In this document: positions 18,000-28,531 of the stretch, piece by piece | Layout: each line of letters begins with the position of its first letter | Numbering within the stretch: position 1 is the first letter of the stretch | From: Alphaproteobacteria bacterium | GTDB lineage: Bacteria; Pseudomonadota; Alphaproteobacteria; Rhizobiales; Aestuariivirgaceae | Direction of reading: 5' to 3' | NCBI GenBank assembly: GCA_028868255.1 | Contig: JAGWUY010000004.1 | Location: forward strand, 1 to 40,652 | DNA: 40,652 nucleotides | Made by a program: the position numbers and the translations under genes | The notes under the pieces: generated by a model | What the model saw: the letters and a program-made list of their open reading frames with translations, nothing else | Told to the model about the DNA's origin: nothing | Database searches by the model: none

Positions 18000-18965
18000 A
18001 TGACCACCATGCAGCCGCCAAAACGCTCAATTCTCAACCGCATTAAAAACCGCATTGCCCCCGGCAATGCCGATTTGCGCGAAAGCCTTGAAGGGGTGAT
18101 GGACAGCCATGCCGGAAAATCCGGCGAAGAAAGCATGAATGCCGATGCGCGCTCCATGATGCGCAATGTGCTGGGCTTTTCAGAATTGCGCGTGGATGAT
18201 TTGATGGTGCCGCGCGTGAATATCGTGGCGGAAGAAGAAACCGCCACCATGCGAGGGCTTCTGTCGCAATTCATTGAGGCCAATCATTCGCGCCTGCCCA
18301 TTTACCGCGATTCATTAGATGATATTGTGGGCATGATCCATGTGAAGGATTATCTGAAATGGATGACTTCGAAGGGATCAAAAGCCAAATCCAAAACTGC
18401 CGCTGAAGCTGGCATCAGCCTGCCCGCCAAGGAGCTTTCATCCACCATCAAGCAACATTCCAGCATGATCCGCGATGTGCTCTATGTGCCGCCCTCGATG
18501 CCGGCGTCTGACCTGTTGATCAAGATGAAAGCCTCGCACATCCATCTTGCGGTGGTGGTGGACGAATATGGTGGTACTGATGGTTTGGTGTCACTCGAAG
18601 ATTTGGTTGAAGAAATCATCGGGGATATTGCAGACGAGCATGACACTGATGATGAACATGGCATGCTGCGCAAGCAGGATGATGTGACCTATGTGGCCAA
18701 TGCCTTGATCAGCATTGCGACGTTGGATGAAATGTTCAAAGTCGATCTGCTGCCAGATGACCAGGAAGATGAAGCGGATACACTTGGCGGTCTGGTGTTT
18801 GAAATGGCAGGTCGTGTGCCATCACGCGGGGAATTGCTGAAACATCCGTCAGGTCTTGAATTTGAAATTCTGGAAGCAGACCCGCGCCGCGTGAAGCGTG
18901 TGCGCATTCACATCAAGCCACCAAAGCCTGATGCGGATACACTGGATGATGAGGGTGAGGGTTAA
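18000..18965 (+). CDS. CBS-domain hemolysin/CorC family protein
   Basis: VDDLMVPRVNIVAEEE, CBS pair, VVVDEYGGTDGLVSLEDLVEEIIGDIADEHD, CorC_HlyC C-terminal domain. Confidence 0.93.
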   Translation: MTTMQPPKRSILNRIKNRIAPGNADLRESLEGVMDSHAGKSGEESMNADARSMMRNVLGFSELRVDDLMVPRVNIVAEEETATMRGLLSQFIEANHSRLPIYRDSLDDIVGMIHVKDYLKWMTSKGSKAKSKTAAEAGISLPAKELSSTIKQHSSMIRDVLYVPPSMPASDLLIKMKASHIHLAVVVDEYGGTDGLVSLEDLVEEIIGDIADEHDTDDEHGMLRKQDDVTYVANALISIATLDEMFKVDLLPDDQEDEADTLGGLVFEMAGRVPSRGELLKHPSGLEFEILEADPRRVKRVRIHIKPPKPDADTLDDEGEG

Positions 18966-19957
18966 ATCAAACCCAAAGCTTTTGCATGTTGACCGAGGTT
19001 GATTTCGGGCCGCGCTCCCGTGTGCGAAATAATCTCGGCTGCGGCTGCGCTGCCCAATGAAGCACAAGTCGCAAGCGGCAATCCGCGAGTATGGCCAAAC
19101 AAAAAACCAGCCGCATAAAGATCACCAGCCCCCGTCACATCCACAACTTGGCGAACAGGATGGGCCTTCACGTCAATGCGTTCAGCCCCCCGCACAATCA
19201 GCGAGCCTTTTTCTGAGCGCGTCAGAACCGCCATCGGGCAGTCCTGCGCCACAGCCTGAACCGCGCCATCAAAATTCTGGGTTTTGTAGAGGGATTTGAT
19301 CTCACTCTCATTGGCAAACACGATGTCGATTGAACCTTTGATCAGATCGAGAAAACTGTCGCGGTGGCGCTCAACACAGAACGAATCCGAAAGGGTAATA
19401 GAGGTCAGGCGGCCAGCGGCTTTGGCGATCTTGGCGGCAAGGCGAAAGGCTTCTTTCGCTTCAGGCTTATCCCAGAGATAGCCTTCCATGTAGGTCACCT
19501 GCGAGGCTTCAACCACGGCCTTGTCCACGTCTGCCACATTGAGGTTCACGCAAGCCCCCAGATAGGTGTTCATCGTGCGCTCACCATCGGGAGTGACAAG
19601 AATGAAGGAACGCGCTGTCGCAGGCCCGTTGGTGGCCGCTGGCGTATCAAAGGCAACGCCTTGGGCGCGCATATCATGGCGATAAATTTCGCCCAATTGA
19701 TCAGCCCGCACCTTGCCGAAATAAGCGGCACGACCGCCAAAGCTCGCCACACCCGCCGCCGTATTTCCGGCAGAGCCTCCGGAGATTTCTATGGCGGGGC
19801 CCATCACCGCATAAAGGTGTTCAGCACGCTCTTCATCAATCAGGTTCATGGACCCCTTGACCAACTGCTCCTGCTGCACAAAGGCATCTTCCACCTTGGC
19901 AATCACGTCAACAATGGCATTGCCAATGGTCAATACATCAAATTTTGCGGCACTCAT
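18962..19957 (-). CDS. Adenosine kinase / PfkB-family carbohydrate kinase
   Basis: GGSAGNTAAGVASFGG and VDVTGAGDLYAAGFLFG PfkB signatures; start ATG 19957 with GGAG upstream. Confidence 0.9.
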   Translation of the reverse strand: MSAAKFDVLTIGNAIVDVIAKVEDAFVQQEQLVKGSMNLIDEERAEHLYAVMGPAIEISGGSAGNTAAGVASFGGRAAYFGKVRADQLGEIYRHDMRAQGVAFDTPAATNGPATARSFILVTPDGERTMNTYLGACVNLNVADVDKAVVEASQVTYMEGYLWDKPEAKEAFRLAAKIAKAAGRLTSITLSDSFCVERHRDSFLDLIKGSIDIVFANESEIKSLYKTQNFDGAVQAVAQDCPMAVLTRSEKGSLIVRGAERIDVKAHPVRQVVDVTGAGDLYAAGFLFGHTRGLPLATCASLGSAAAAEIISHTGARPEINLGQHAKALGLI

Positions 19958-20050
19958 CGGCTTCTCCAAATTTCTGTGTTCCCCCTAACCCATGGCTCCC
20001 AATGAAACAAGCCTCTTGCGGAAATGGGAACCACTCACTACCTCTGGCGC

Positions 20051-20716
20051 ATGTTCTCAAGCCTGTTCAAAGCCATGAATGATGTGACCTCACCCGAATT
20101 CCGCAAAGTGCTGTGGACATCGGTGGGGCTGACCGTGGCGCTGTTCGCTGCTATTTTGGTGGGCGTTGAAACCGTGTTGTCTTTTATCACCTTGGTGCCC
20201 TGGCCCTGGCTGCAAACCACCATAGCGCTGGGAACGGGGCTGGGGCTTTTGGCAGCGTTCTTTTTTCTCGCAGGTCCGGCCGTTGCCATGTTTGCGGGTT
20301 TGTTTTTGGATAAGATTGCCGCGCGTGTCGAGCAGCGCCACTACCCGAAAGATCAGCCGGGCAAAAGCTTGCCCACGATACCTTCATTTTTCTTCGGGTT
20401 GAAATTTGCAGCCACGGCACTGCTGGCAAACCTTATCGTGTTGCCTTTGGTATTTGTATTTGGTTTTGGCATTGTCTTGCTGGTGGTCGTGAACGCCTAT
20501 TTGATCAGCCGCGAATATTTTGAAATGGCGGCCACCCGCTTCATGTCCCCCCAAGCCGCCAGCGCCCTGCGCAAGCAAAATGGCGGCACGATTTTTATTG
20601 CGGGTTTCATTCCGGCATTGATGTCGCTGGTTCCGGTGCTCAACCTCACTGTGCCCCTTTTTGCGACATCCTATTTCGTTCACATCTTCAAGAAGGTTTC
20701 GGCGTCTTCGGTTTGA
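20051..20716 (+). CDS. EI24/CysZ-like membrane protein
   Basis: Multi-TM protein; VNAYLISREYFEMAATRFM and FIAGFIPALMSLVPVLNLTVPLFATSYFVHIF resemble the EI24/CysZ family. Confidence 0.8.
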   Translation: MFSSLFKAMNDVTSPEFRKVLWTSVGLTVALFAAILVGVETVLSFITLVPWPWLQTTIALGTGLGLLAAFFFLAGPAVAMFAGLFLDKIAARVEQRHYPKDQPGKSLPTIPSFFFGLKFAATALLANLIVLPLVFVFGFGIVLLVVVNAYLISREYFEMAATRFMSPQAASALRKQNGGTIFIAGFIPALMSLVPVLNLTVPLFATSYFVHIFKKVSASSV

Positions 20717-21341
20717 AGGGGCAAAGGTCATTGACCAAGCAGTGCCAGCATTCAGGCCTGCGCGCTTTACAAACATACCGCCCATGCAAGATCAGCCAGT
20801 GGTGGGCGTGGCGGGCATAGGCAGCAGGCACCACCTTCAACAATTTAGTTTCCACCTCCAACGGAGTTTTCCCCGGGGCCAGGCCCAACCGATTGCCCAA
20901 GCGAAACAGATGCGTATCGACAGCAATCGTTGGCTCACCAAACACATGGTTCAACACCACATTTGCGGTTTTGCGCCCCACACCGGGCAAAGCTTCCAAG
21001 GCTTCGCGTGAGTGTGGCACGTCAGAACTATGCTCACTGATGAGCAATTTGGACAGGGCCATCACATTCAGGGCTTTGGTTTTGTAAAGCCCGATGGATT
21101 TGATCGCATCGCGCAATTTCTCATCGCCCAACGCCACAATTTTTTCTGGGGTGTCGGCGATTTTGAACAGGGGAATGGTGGCCCGGTTCACGCCAGCATC
21201 TGTGGCTTGGGCTGAAAGCACTACAGCCACCAGAAAAGTGAAATCATTGACTGAATGAAGTTCGCCCTGTGGCTCCGGCACGGCGGCCTGAAAGCGGCGA
21301 AACAACTCTTCAATCTCTGGGGCTTTGAGGCGGCGCGACAT
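20688..21341 (-). CDS. nth: Endonuclease III
   Basis: LPGVGRKTANVVLNHVFGEPTIAVDTHLFRLGNRLGL HhH-GPD and CKARRPECWHCLVNDLC Fe-S motif. Confidence 0.96.
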   Translation of the reverse strand: MSRRLKAPEIEELFRRFQAAVPEPQGELHSVNDFTFLVAVVLSAQATDAGVNRATIPLFKIADTPEKIVALGDEKLRDAIKSIGLYKTKALNVMALSKLLISEHSSDVPHSREALEALPGVGRKTANVVLNHVFGEPTIAVDTHLFRLGNRLGLAPGKTPLEVETKLLKVVPAAYARHAHHWLILHGRYVCKARRPECWHCLVNDLCPFKPKTPKPS

Positions 21342-21401
21342 GCAGTGTGATGCTCCAGAAAACGGGTGGCTTTGAACCACGCCTTATCCTAATTTTGGCC
21401 C

Positions 21402-22244
21402 ATGGAACATTCAAATCTCGATGACTATGAAAAAGTGCGCCAGGTGCTGAGCCACCTCTATGATAATTGGCGCGACCAACCTTCGCTGGAGGAACTGGCT
21501 GCACCCGTTGGCATGACACCAGATCAGTTGCAGCGCGTCTTCACCCGCTGGGCGGGGCTGACACCAAAGGCCTTCCTGCAAGCTCTCACGCTGGATCACG
21601 CGCGCGCCATGTTGAAGGATTCAGCCAGCATTCTTGATGCCTCTCTGGAACTTGGCCTATCTGGCCCCGGCCGCCTGCATGATTTGTTTGTGGCGCATGA
21701 GGGCATGTCTCCGGGCGCTTACAAATCAAAGGGGCAAGGCCTCACCATGTCTTATGGCTTTCACCCATCGCCCTTTGGCCTCGCCTTGGTAATGATAACA
21801 CCTCTGGGCCTGTGTGGGCTGGCCTTTGCCGATCTGGGCGGTGAGCAGTCAGCCTTAGCGGATATGATGCGCCGCTGGCCCAATGCACATTATGTGGAAG
21901 ATTCAGCGCAAACAGCACCCTTCGCGGCGCGGATTTTTGCCGCCGACAAATGGCGTGATGGAACCCCCATCCGCATCACCTTTATCGGCAGCGATTTTGA
22001 AATCAGGGTGTGGCAAAGCCTTCTCAAAATTCCTGTGGGCCGCGCCGTGACCTATGGCGATATTGCGGCTTCGATTGAAAAGCCCAAGGCTGCCCGCGCT
22101 GTGGGGGCGGCTGTGGGGCGCAATCCCATTTCATTCGTGGTGCCGTGTCACCGGGTGATCGGCAAGTCGGGCGATATCACCGGCTATCATTGGGGCCTCA
22201 CCCGCAAGCGTGCGATCTTGGGCTGGGAGCAGGGAAGGCTTTAA
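21402..22244 (+). CDS. Ada-like bifunctional AraC HTH / methylated-DNA-[protein]-cysteine S-methyltransferase
   Basis: AraC-type N-terminal HTH, then RVWQSLLKIPVGRAVTYGDIA...GRNPISFVVPCHRVIGKSGDITGYHWG. Confidence 0.93.
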   Translation: MEHSNLDDYEKVRQVLSHLYDNWRDQPSLEELAAPVGMTPDQLQRVFTRWAGLTPKAFLQALTLDHARAMLKDSASILDASLELGLSGPGRLHDLFVAHEGMSPGAYKSKGQGLTMSYGFHPSPFGLALVMITPLGLCGLAFADLGGEQSALADMMRRWPNAHYVEDSAQTAPFAARIFAADKWRDGTPIRITFIGSDFEIRVWQSLLKIPVGRAVTYGDIAASIEKPKAARAVGAAVGRNPISFVVPCHRVIGKSGDITGYHWGLTRKRAILGWEQGRL

Positions 22245-22963
22245 CCCTCTATTCCTTCTTCAATCATCGCATTCACATAGCGCTCAATGGCCAATGCTTC
22301 AGTCGAAAGCCCTTGGCGATAATAGAGCAGGAAGCTCAAAAAAATCGTCATGGCAATCGAAGGCAATGGCCCCATGAACAGAAAAATCCCGGCCACCGCA
22401 TAGTAATAACCGCGGATACCATTGTTCATGCTTTTCAGCGCTTCAGTCAAAACCGTGGCTGTGGCCGTGATCATCACATTGGCTTGCGGCGTGGCGGCGG
22501 GGGCCTCATCCAGACCTCCGATCAGGGCCAGCGTATAGGCCAATTTGCGCAAGGCATAGGTGAAGGAAAAAAAGCTGATCGCCATGATCACCGTGATCGA
22601 TGCAAAATTAATGGTGAACAGCGCCAGGCTGATGGATGGAAAAAACGCCATCTGTGTCAGAGATGCATGCACATGGTTGATGGAAGCCAAAGTGCCAACG
22701 AGCCCAGCGAGCACAATCAGCGTGGCCGAGCCGAAGAATGACATGGAGCTTGAAACCTGCCCCAGCAAAATGCCATCAAACACCCGGTTCTCGCGGCGCG
22801 AATGCAACAACATGCGCATCCATTTCAGGCGCACCACATGCAACTGCGCGTTCAGTGTGCCCCGCCCCAACAGGCGCAGGATCGGACCGTAAGCCCACCA
22901 CATGAAAAAGATTAGAACCACGGCAAACACATGGAGAAAATCAAAATCATAAGGCAGGCTCAT
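22241..22963 (-). CDS. DUF599 family membrane protein
   Basis: Four to five TM helices; overall sequence pattern of DUF599. Confidence 0.75.
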   Translation of the reverse strand: MSLPYDFDFLHVFAVVLIFFMWWAYGPILRLLGRGTLNAQLHVVRLKWMRMLLHSRRENRVFDGILLGQVSSSMSFFGSATLIVLAGLVGTLASINHVHASLTQMAFFPSISLALFTINFASITVIMAISFFSFTYALRKLAYTLALIGGLDEAPAATPQANVMITATATVLTEALKSMNNGIRGYYYAVAGIFLFMGPLPSIAMTIFLSFLLYYRQGLSTEALAIERYVNAMIEEGIEG

Positions 22964-24531
22964 GCGTGAATTTCCTTGATGGTGGCGGCCTTGATTGAGG
23001 GCGTGCGTTCCAAGGCGTAATTCAAATTAAAGGCTGATGACGCCATGAACACCGGCGCACCATCCAGATCATGCGCGATCGACGAACGGTTGGCATCCGA
23101 AAAGCTTTCCATGGTCTTGGAATCATCACAGGTGATCCAACGCAGAATTTCAAACCGTGTGGTTTCAAACTCTACAGGCACACTATATTCACTGTTCAAG
23201 CGGTCAGCCAACACATCAAGCTGCAAGGCACCCACCACGCCCACAATGGCCCCAGAACCATCAATGGGTGTGAACAATTGCACGACCCCTTCTTCGGCCA
23301 ATTCCTCCAAGGCACTTTTCAGCTTCTTGGCTTTCATGGGGTCGCCAAGCCGCACGCGCCGCAAAATTTCGGGCGCAAAACTGGGCACGCCAGTGAACAC
23401 AATGTCTTCACCTTCTGTCAGTGTATCACCAATGCGCAACACGCCGTGATTGGGAATGCCCACCACATCACCTGCAAAGGCTTCTTCCGCCAAGGAGCGA
23501 TCTTGCGCAAAGAAAAACTGCGGCGCGTTGAGTGCGAGAGATTTTCCGGTGCGCACAATTTTCACCCGCATACCGCGCGTAAGCTTGCCGGAAGCCACGC
23601 GCATAAAGGCAATGCGGTCACGATGGTTGGGGTCCATATTGGCTTGGATTTTGAACACCACACCTGTGAGCTTGGGTTCAATGGCCTTCACCACGCGCTG
23701 ACGCGATTTTTGGTCGCGCGGTGGCGGGGCATAAGCTATCAGCGCATCCAGCAAATCGCGGACACCAAAATTCTTGATCGCCGAGCCAAAATAGACAGGT
23801 GACAGATGCCCCTCTAAGAATGACTGCTGGTCAAAACCATGGCCCGCCATTTGCACCAGTGAAAGCTCTTCACGGAAATGCGTGGCAGCCGATGCTGGCA
23901 GCAATGTGTCAATCAGCGGGTCATCCGGTCCAGACACAGTTTCACCCGCGCTATCACCATCCACACGCCGAATGCGCTGGTTGATCAGATCATAAGTGCC
24001 AGCAAAAGTCTTGCCAATGCCGATGGGCCACACCATGGGCACCACAGTGAGCGCCAGGCCTTTTTCAATCTCATCCAGCAGGTTCAATGGTTCCTGCGCT
24101 TCACGGTCAAACTTGTTGATGAAAGTGATGATGGGAATATCGCGCATGCGGCAAATTTCAAACAGCTTGCGTGTGCGGTCTTCAATGCCCTTGGCCCCGT
24201 CGATGACCATCACGGCAGCATCCACTGCCGTCAAAGTGCGGTAGGTATCTTCTGAAAAGTCTTCGTGGCCCGGCGTATCGAGCAGGTTGAACACGCAATT
24301 GTTATATTCAAAGGTCATCACTGAAGTCACGACTGAAATGCCGCGCGCCCGTTCTATGCTCATCCAGTCTGAGCGCGTGCGGCGGCGGTCGCCCTTGGCG
24401 CGCACTTGGCCAGCCAACTGAATAGCCCCCCCGAACAACAGCAGTTTTTCAGTCAGCGTGGTTTTGCCCGCGTCAGGGTGCGAGATGATCGCAAATGTGC
24501 GCCGTCTGGCGGCTTCGGTTTCAATGCTCAA
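22960..24531 (-). CDS. prfC: Peptide chain release factor 3
   Basis: RRRTFAIISHPDAGKTTLTEKLLLFGGAIQLAGQVR; DTPGHEDFSEDTYRTLTAVD; INKFDRE. Confidence 0.97.
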   Translation of the reverse strand: MSIETEAARRRTFAIISHPDAGKTTLTEKLLLFGGAIQLAGQVRAKGDRRRTRSDWMSIERARGISVVTSVMTFEYNNCVFNLLDTPGHEDFSEDTYRTLTAVDAAVMVIDGAKGIEDRTRKLFEICRMRDIPIITFINKFDREAQEPLNLLDEIEKGLALTVVPMVWPIGIGKTFAGTYDLINQRIRRVDGDSAGETVSGPDDPLIDTLLPASAATHFREELSLVQMAGHGFDQQSFLEGHLSPVYFGSAIKNFGVRDLLDALIAYAPPPRDQKSRQRVVKAIEPKLTGVVFKIQANMDPNHRDRIAFMRVASGKLTRGMRVKIVRTGKSLALNAPQFFFAQDRSLAEEAFAGDVVGIPNHGVLRIGDTLTEGEDIVFTGVPSFAPEILRRVRLGDPMKAKKLKSALEELAEEGVVQLFTPIDGSGAIVGVVGALQLDVLADRLNSEYSVPVEFETTRFEILRWITCDDSKTMESFSDANRSSIAHDLDGAPVFMASSAFNLNYALERTPSIKAATIKEIHA

Positions 24532-24651
24532 AATGAGGGCCTGGTTCTTTCAATTCTATAATGCGCCATCCTCTAGCGGCAACTGGCAAAACAGTCCAGC
24601 CAGCGGTTGCCCTTTTCCGGCCAATGTGGCAGTTAGGGGTAAGGGGTGATC

Positions 24652-25593
24652 ATGGCCGAACTTGCACTTGTTGGTGATATTGGGGGAACCAACTCCCGCT
24701 TTGGACTGGTGGCACAAGGCTCAACCGACGTGACACACGTTGAAGCCCAGAAAAACAACAATTTCGCCAGCCTGGAAGACTCAGCCGCACATTACCTGAA
24801 AAGCCGTGGCGTCACGTCTCTACGCACCGCTGCCATTGCAGTGGCCGCCCCTGTGGACCGTGAAGTGATCACCCTTACCAACCGTGATTGGACATTTAGC
24901 GCAGCTTCATTGAAGAAAGCGACCAACGCTGCACATTTTCGCTTGCTGAATGATTATGAGGCGCTGGCCCTTTCACTGCCGCACCTGGCTGATTCCGATC
25001 TGGCGCAAGTGGGCGGCAAAGCTCCAAAACCCAACGCCATGAAGGTGGTGCTTGGCCCCGGCACAGGCCTTGGCATGGCCATGTTAGCGCCCTTGCCACA
25101 AGGCGGATGGATGGCGCTGCCAGGTGAGGGTGGGCATGTCACACTTCCTGTAGTGACCGCCGAGGAATTGCACTTGCGGGATGCCATCATGGGTGCTGGA
25201 AGATTCTCTGAAGTTGAAGATATTCTCACAGGGCCTGGCCTGTTCGACCTTTACAAGGTCATCGCCAAGACGCCCAAATTTGAAACCCCGGAAGCCATGT
25301 TGCAGGCGGGCATTGCCGGTCAGGATGCAGAGGCAGAAAAAACGCTGCACCATTTCATCACGTTCCTGGCGCGCCTGTCAGGCGATTTCGCCATGGCACT
25401 TCAGGCCCATGGCGGGGTCTATCTGGCGGGTGGCATTGCCCCATCCATCGTGAAGCAATTGCAGCAAGGTCATTTCCGAAAAGTGTTTGATGATCATGGC
25501 CGCATCGCCGAAGTGATCCACAATATCCCGGTTTATGTGATCATGGATAAGTTTCCAGCCTTCAAAGGTTGCGTGGCAGCACTCTCATGGTGA
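24652..25593 (+). CDS. glk: Glucokinase
   Basis: LVGDIGGTNSRFGLV, LNDYEALALSLPHL, LGPGTGLGMAML, GEGGHVTLP motifs. Confidence 0.94.
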   Translation: MAELALVGDIGGTNSRFGLVAQGSTDVTHVEAQKNNNFASLEDSAAHYLKSRGVTSLRTAAIAVAAPVDREVITLTNRDWTFSAASLKKATNAAHFRLLNDYEALALSLPHLADSDLAQVGGKAPKPNAMKVVLGPGTGLGMAMLAPLPQGGWMALPGEGGHVTLPVVTAEELHLRDAIMGAGRFSEVEDILTGPGLFDLYKVIAKTPKFETPEAMLQAGIAGQDAEAEKTLHHFITFLARLSGDFAMALQAHGGVYLAGGIAPSIVKQLQQGHFRKVFDDHGRIAEVIHNIPVYVIMDKFPAFKGCVAALSW

Positions 25594-26186
25594 AAGGCGT
25601 TCTTCTTGTCGTCGATGTGCAAAATGATTTCTGTCCCGGCGGCAGGCTTGCTGTGGCAGGTGGCGACGAAATTGTTCCCCTCGTCAACAAAATCGCACGC
25701 AAATATCCCCATGTGGTGTTGACGCAGGATTGGCACCCGGTGGGCCACTCTTCTTTTGCTACACAACATCGCGGGCATGACCCCTTCACCCAAATCACCA
25801 TGCCCTATGGGCCGCAAACCCTGTGGCCAGATCACTGCATCATTGATTCAGAAGGCGCCACATTTCACAAAGACTTGGACATTCCCCACGCCGAGTTGAT
25901 CATCCGCAAAGGCTTCCGCAAGGCGATCGATTCTTATTCCGCCTTTTTTGAAAATGATCACAAAACCCCCACAGGCCTCGGCGGTTATTTGAAAGAGCGG
26001 GGCTTCACCAAGGTCACTTGCGTGGGCCTCGCTTTTGATTATTGCGTGCGCTTTTCCGCTGAAGATGCCCGCAAGCTGGGATTTGAAGTCGATGTGATTG
26101 AGGCGGCCACCCGCGCCATTGATCTCGAAGGGTCGGTGGGTGATACGCGCATGTCCTTCCGTGAGCGTGGCATCGTCCTCAAGTGA
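25587..26186 (+). CDS. pncA: Nicotinamidase (PncA-like)
   Basis: LLVVDVQNDFCPGGRLAVAGGDEIVPLVN, LTQDWHPVGHSSFA, VGLAFDYCVRFSAEDA. Confidence 0.94.
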   Translation: MVKGVLLVVDVQNDFCPGGRLAVAGGDEIVPLVNKIARKYPHVVLTQDWHPVGHSSFATQHRGHDPFTQITMPYGPQTLWPDHCIIDSEGATFHKDLDIPHAELIIRKGFRKAIDSYSAFFENDHKTPTGLGGYLKERGFTKVTCVGLAFDYCVRFSAEDARKLGFEVDVIEAATRAIDLEGSVGDTRMSFRERGIVLK

Positions 26187-27052
26187 GTGAAAACACCAAT
26201 CGCGGCATAGGCCTCTTCATTGCGTCGCAATTTGTGGGCGCATTGGTGGATACACCAGCCAAATATTTACTGGCCCATGGCGTGGCCCTCAGCATGGTGG
26301 TGTTTTTTCGTTATGTGATCGCCTTCGCCCTTTTGATCACAATTTTCATTGTCCGTGGCAACACGCCTCCAGCCAGCCAGCACAAGCGCGTGAATATATT
26401 GCGTGGGCTATTGCTCACATCGTCAACATTTTTGAATTTCTATTCGTTGCAGAATTTGCCTTTGGCCGTGGTGATGAGCATCAATTTTGCCGCACCCCTT
26501 TTGTCCTGCGCCTTGGCCCCATTTTTACTGGGTGAATATGTGGGCCCGCGACGCTGGGCCGCTGTGGTGGTGGGCTTTGTCGGTGTATTGATTGTGATGC
26601 GCCCGGGCGGAGCGGTGTTTCATCTGGCCATGGTGACATCGCTGATGAATGCAACAGTCATCGCACTGTATCAGATATTCACAAGGCGCGCCGGTGCGGG
26701 CGATCACCCCGAAACGGGCCTCACCTATGTTTTTGCCGTGGGGGCCGTTATCACAGCTTGCGTGGTGCCATTCCACTGGCAAATGCCAGCAGTTAATCTC
26801 TGGCCGGTGATTGCTTTGATGGGCACTTGCGGGCTCGTCACCCATCTCATCATTTCGCACGCATTGCGTCTGGCGCCAGCATCGCTGCTGGCGCCGTTCA
26901 TCTATCTCAACATCATCTGGATCACTGTATTTGGCATTGTGATCTTTGGCGACTGGCCAGACCAGTGGACCACGCTGGGCAGCACTATCATTATTGCCAG
27001 CGGCTTTTACGTGTGGTTGCGTGAACGCGTCAGAAGTCAGCCCGCAAACTGA
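26183..27052 (+). CDS. DMT (EamA) family transporter
   Basis: Ten-TM-like hydrophobic pattern with EamA repeats. Confidence 0.85.
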   Translation: MSENTNRGIGLFIASQFVGALVDTPAKYLLAHGVALSMVVFFRYVIAFALLITIFIVRGNTPPASQHKRVNILRGLLLTSSTFLNFYSLQNLPLAVVMSINFAAPLLSCALAPFLLGEYVGPRRWAAVVVGFVGVLIVMRPGGAVFHLAMVTSLMNATVIALYQIFTRRAGAGDHPETGLTYVFAVGAVITACVVPFHWQMPAVNLWPVIALMGTCGLVTHLIISHALRLAPASLLAPFIYLNIIWITVFGIVIFGDWPDQWTTLGSTIIIASGFYVWLRERVRSQPAN

Positions 27053-28503
27053 TAGGCTGTTTTGACCGCTGTATAGAATTCAGCCGCATAGCGCCCCTGT
27101 TCACGCGCGCCCATGGATGAACCTTTGCGCCCACCAAAGGGCACATGATAGTCAACGCCAGCCGTGGGCAGATTAACCATCACCATGCCAGCCTGAGACT
27201 TGCGGCGAAAGTCGGCCGCAAATTTGAGCGAACCGGTATAGATACCCGATGAAAGCCCAAAAGCCGTGTCATTGGCCACAGCCAGAGCTTCATCATAAGT
27301 GCTCACTTTGATCACCGAAGCAACTGGCCCAAACACCTCTTCGCGGTTGATGCGCATGTCATTTGTGGTGCCCACGATGAGGGCAGGCGAAATGAAGTGC
27401 CCTTTGGTATCGCGGTTCAGGCGCTCGCCACCCCAAGCCACTTCACCGCCTTCAGAGCGCGCAATGGCGATAAATTTTTCATCTTGCGCCAGTTGCCCGT
27501 CATCCACCACGGGGCCCATCTGTGTGCCGTCTTTGAGAGCGTGATCCACCTTCAGGGCCTTCATGGCGGAAATGGTTTTTTCAACAAAGGCATCATGCAC
27601 TTTGGCGTGAACGATCAGCCGTGATGAAGCTGTGCAGCGTTGCCCGGTTTGGAAGAAGGCACCATCAACAGCCCCCGCTACTGCCGCATCCAGATTGGCA
27701 TCATCCATCACCACAAGTGGGTTCTTGCCACCCATCTCAAGCTGAAACTTCGCCCCCCGCGCTGCGCAAGCCATGGCCACCTTGGCTCCGGTTTCAACTG
27801 AGCCCGTGAAGGAAATGGCATTCACATCGCGTGAATCGAGCATAGTCTGCCCAACGACCGAACCACGCCCCATCACCAGGTTGAATACACCCTTGGGCAA
27901 GCCAGCGCGCGAGATGATTTCAGCCAATGCCCAAGCCGTGGCCGGCACAAGGTCAGCAGGTTTGAAGACCACGCAGTTGCCGTAAGCCAAAGCGGGCGCA
28001 ATTTTCCAGGCTGGAATGGCGATGGGGAAGTTCCATGGTGCAATCAGCCCCACCACACCCACGGGCTCGCGCGTAATGGTCACATCCACGCCGGTGCGCA
28101 CCGAGGCCAGCGCCGTGCCTTCAATGCGCAAAGCTTCTTGCGCGAAGAATTTGAAGATCTGCGCGGCACGCATCGTTTCAGCAATGCCATTGGCAAGCGG
28201 CTTTCCCTCTTCGCGCGAAAGCAGACGGCCAATCTCATCCTTGCGGGCCAGCAACTCCACCCCGATCATTTCCAATGCATCGGCACGCTGTTGCGGTGTG
28301 GTCATACTCCATGACGGCAGGGCGGCTTTGGCGGCAGCAATGGCCATTTCCGTTTGCGCCTTGTCGGCTTGAGTGTATTCCCCCACCACATCGCTGATGT
28401 CAGAGGGGTTGATGTCAACCGTCACACCTTGGCCGTTCAGCCATTCGCCATTGATGAAATTCTGCTTTGCGCCCATACCAATCTCCATTTCGCTTTTATC
28501 CAT
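27037..28503 (-). CDS. NAD(P)-dependent aldehyde dehydrogenase (semialdehyde dehydrogenase-like)
   Basis: [54 protein letters not shown]; an internal start at 28476 is possible. Confidence 0.92.
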   Translation of the reverse strand: MDKSEMEIGMGAKQNFINGEWLNGQGVTVDINPSDISDVVGEYTQADKAQTEMAIAAAKAALPSWSMTTPQQRADALEMIGVELLARKDEIGRLLSREEGKPLANGIAETMRAAQIFKFFAQEALRIEGTALASVRTGVDVTITREPVGVVGLIAPWNFPIAIPAWKIAPALAYGNCVVFKPADLVPATAWALAEIISRAGLPKGVFNLVMGRGSVVGQTMLDSRDVNAISFTGSVETGAKVAMACAARGAKFQLEMGGKNPLVVMDDANLDAAVAGAVDGAFFQTGQRCTASSRLIVHAKVHDAFVEKTISAMKALKVDHALKDGTQMGPVVDDGQLAQDEKFIAIARSEGGEVAWGGERLNRDTKGHFISPALIVGTTNDMRINREEVFGPVASVIKVSTYDEALAVANDTAFGLSSGIYTGSLKFAADFRRKSQAGMVMVNLPTAGVDYHVPFGGRKGSSMGAREQGRYAAEFYTAVKTAYQFAG

Positions 28504-28531
28504 TTATCATACAAATTACTTTGGGCAAAGT

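Noticed and set aside
19364-20005. 213-aa plus-strand ORF
   Set aside because: Antisense to the adenosine kinase gene, which has clear PfkB motifs.
23071-23802. 243-aa plus-strand ORF
   Set aside because: Antisense to prfC.
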